DNA of 6,013 nucleotides from positions 1-6,013 of the forward strand of contig USIX01000140.1 in the NCBI GenBank assembly GCA_900554895.1, read 5' to 3'. The translations under genes and the position numbers were made by a program. The notes beneath the pieces were generated by a model. The model made no database searches. It saw nothing but the letters and a program-made list of their open reading frames with translations, and had not been told where the DNA came from. Below are positions 5,277 through 6,013 of this stretch, in pieces (within the stretch, counting starts at the first letter, position 1; each line of letters opens with the position of its first letter). This DNA comes from an uncultured Megamonas sp. Its GTDB lineage: Bacteria > Bacillota > Negativicutes > Selenomonadales > Selenomonadaceae.

Positions 5277-6013
5277 GTGAGTGTATCAATTATTAACAAG
5301 CAGATTGAGGAAAAAGCGAACTTACAGAAATCGTTTTTAAAAACTGCGAATATGTTATTCGGTAAGGAATGGGACGAGCTGACTAAAGAAGAACTTTATC
5401 AGACTTTAGTTAACACTATTCGTCAGTATGTTAGTGAAAACTGGATTATGACCAATAAATATTATGCAGAACACAACTGCAAGGAAATATATTATTTTTC
5501 CATTGAATTTTTATTAGGTCGTTTACTCAACTCCAATTTAATTAATTTGGATATGAAGAATATCTGCAAAGATGCTTTGGCTGACTTGGGTATTGATATT
5601 AATGAATTATTTAAACAGGAACCAGATGCCGGTCTCGGCAACGGTGGTCTTGGCAGACTGGCAGCATGCTTTATTGACTCTATGGCTTCATTGGGTCTTC
5701 CAGGTCATGGTTGTACTATCCGTTATCAGTACGGTTTGTTTGAACAGAAAATCATTAATAATCAGCAGGTAGAAATCCCGGATAATTGGCTTAAAAATGG
5801 TTTTGCCTGGGAATATAGAAAAGCTGACAAGGAAGTAAGAGTTCATTTCGGCGGCAATGCTTATATGGCGCAGCAGGAAGACGGCTCTTTGAAACTGGTG
5901 CATGAAGGTTATGATACAGTATCTGCTGTACCGTACGATGTACCGATTGTCGGCTATCATAATAATGTAGTAAATACGCTTCGTTTGTGGAATGCGGAAG
6001 TTCCGCAGGATTA
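5277..6013 (+). CDS. glgP: Glycogen/alpha-glucan phosphorylase GlgP (5' part, runs off window)
   Basis: A cytoplasmic pyridoxal-phosphate enzyme that releases glucose-1-phosphate from alpha-1,4-glucan ends with phosphate. Only the first 245 codons are in the window; the family is usually about 750-850 residues. Visible family blocks are YYFSIEFLLGRLL (72-84), the glycine-rich DAGLGNGGLGRLAACF segment (117-132), DSMASLGLPGHG (134-145), IRYQYGLFEQKI (148-159), PDNWL with FAWE (168-179), VHFGG (189-193) and PYDVPIVGY (219-227). They are colinear with the N-terminal half of GT35 phosphorylases. The PLP-binding lysine and phosphate site lie beyond the window end. The GTG start is supported by AGGAGG (5264-5269). 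It has its own strong promoter after glgD, so breakdown can be expressed separately from synthesis; its product, glucose-1-phosphate, is also the substrate of GlgC. No frameshift is seen in the visible part. Confidence 0.96.
   Translation, partial: MSVSIINKQIEEKANLQKSFLKTANMLFGKEWDELTKEELYQTLVNTIRQYVSENWIMTNKYYAEHNCKEIYYFSIEFLLGRLLNSNLINLDMKNICKDALADLGIDINELFKQEPDAGLGNGGLGRLAACFIDSMASLGLPGHGCTIRYQYGLFEQKIINNQQVEIPDNWLKNGFAWEYRKADKEVRVHFGGNAYMAQQEDGSLKLVHEGYDTVSAVPYDVPIVGYHNNVVNTLRLWNAEVPQD

Noticed and set aside
1..6013. A novel defence, mobile or CRISPR-like system
   Set aside because: No CRISPR-type repeat array, transposase, integrase, toxin–antitoxin pair or unknown conserved gene is seen. 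All coding space is taken by recognisable families.

Overview
The window looks like AT-rich chromosomal DNA from a low-GC Firmicute. The glgC–glgD pair is typical of Firmicutes: GlgD is the non-catalytic partner of ADP-glucose pyrophosphorylase, and GlgC reads like the Bacillus/Clostridium type. The first gene belongs to the SbmA/BacA/YddA-like class of ABC exporters, best known from bacteria with an outer membrane. Together these suggest, as inference only, a diderm Firmicute (Negativicutes, for instance a Selenomonadaceae such as Megamonas). No rRNA, tRNA or marker gene is present to prove it. All genes are on the + strand.

Bases 1-182 form an AT-rich leader with a long inverted repeat (18-55). 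A two-gene unit follows: a fused permease/ATPase ABC transporter (183-1895, TTG start) and a small CYTH-domain phosphohydrolase/cyclase-fold protein (1892-2506), coupled by a 4-base ATGA overlap. A strong intrinsic terminator closes the unit, and its 5' stem arm is made of the last four CYTH codons.

Bases 2528-2841 hold no gene. They carry a candidate sigma-A-type promoter, a dyad centred on TGTGCACA and other small AT-rich hairpins, and lead into the glycogen cluster. glgC (2857-4026) and glgD (4042-5148) are 15 bases apart and surely co-transcribed. Their products would make ADP-glucose, with GlgC as catalytic subunit and GlgD as a sister subunit that has lost the catalytic motifs.

The glgD–glgP gap (5149-5276) is compact and unusual. 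A 10-bp GC-rich hairpin runs directly into a near-consensus promoter (TTGACT, 17-base spacer, TATAAT), so the -35 box overlaps the 3' arm of the stem. glgP (glycogen phosphorylase) then starts at GTG 5277 and runs off the end, with 245 codons visible. Synthesis (glgCD) and breakdown (glgP) genes are therefore adjacent but separately promoted. glgA and glgB are not in the window.

I found no convincing undescribed system. The most worthwhile observations are the promoter/hairpin junction before glgP, the ABC–CYTH coupling, and the sequence state of the GlgC/GlgD pair.
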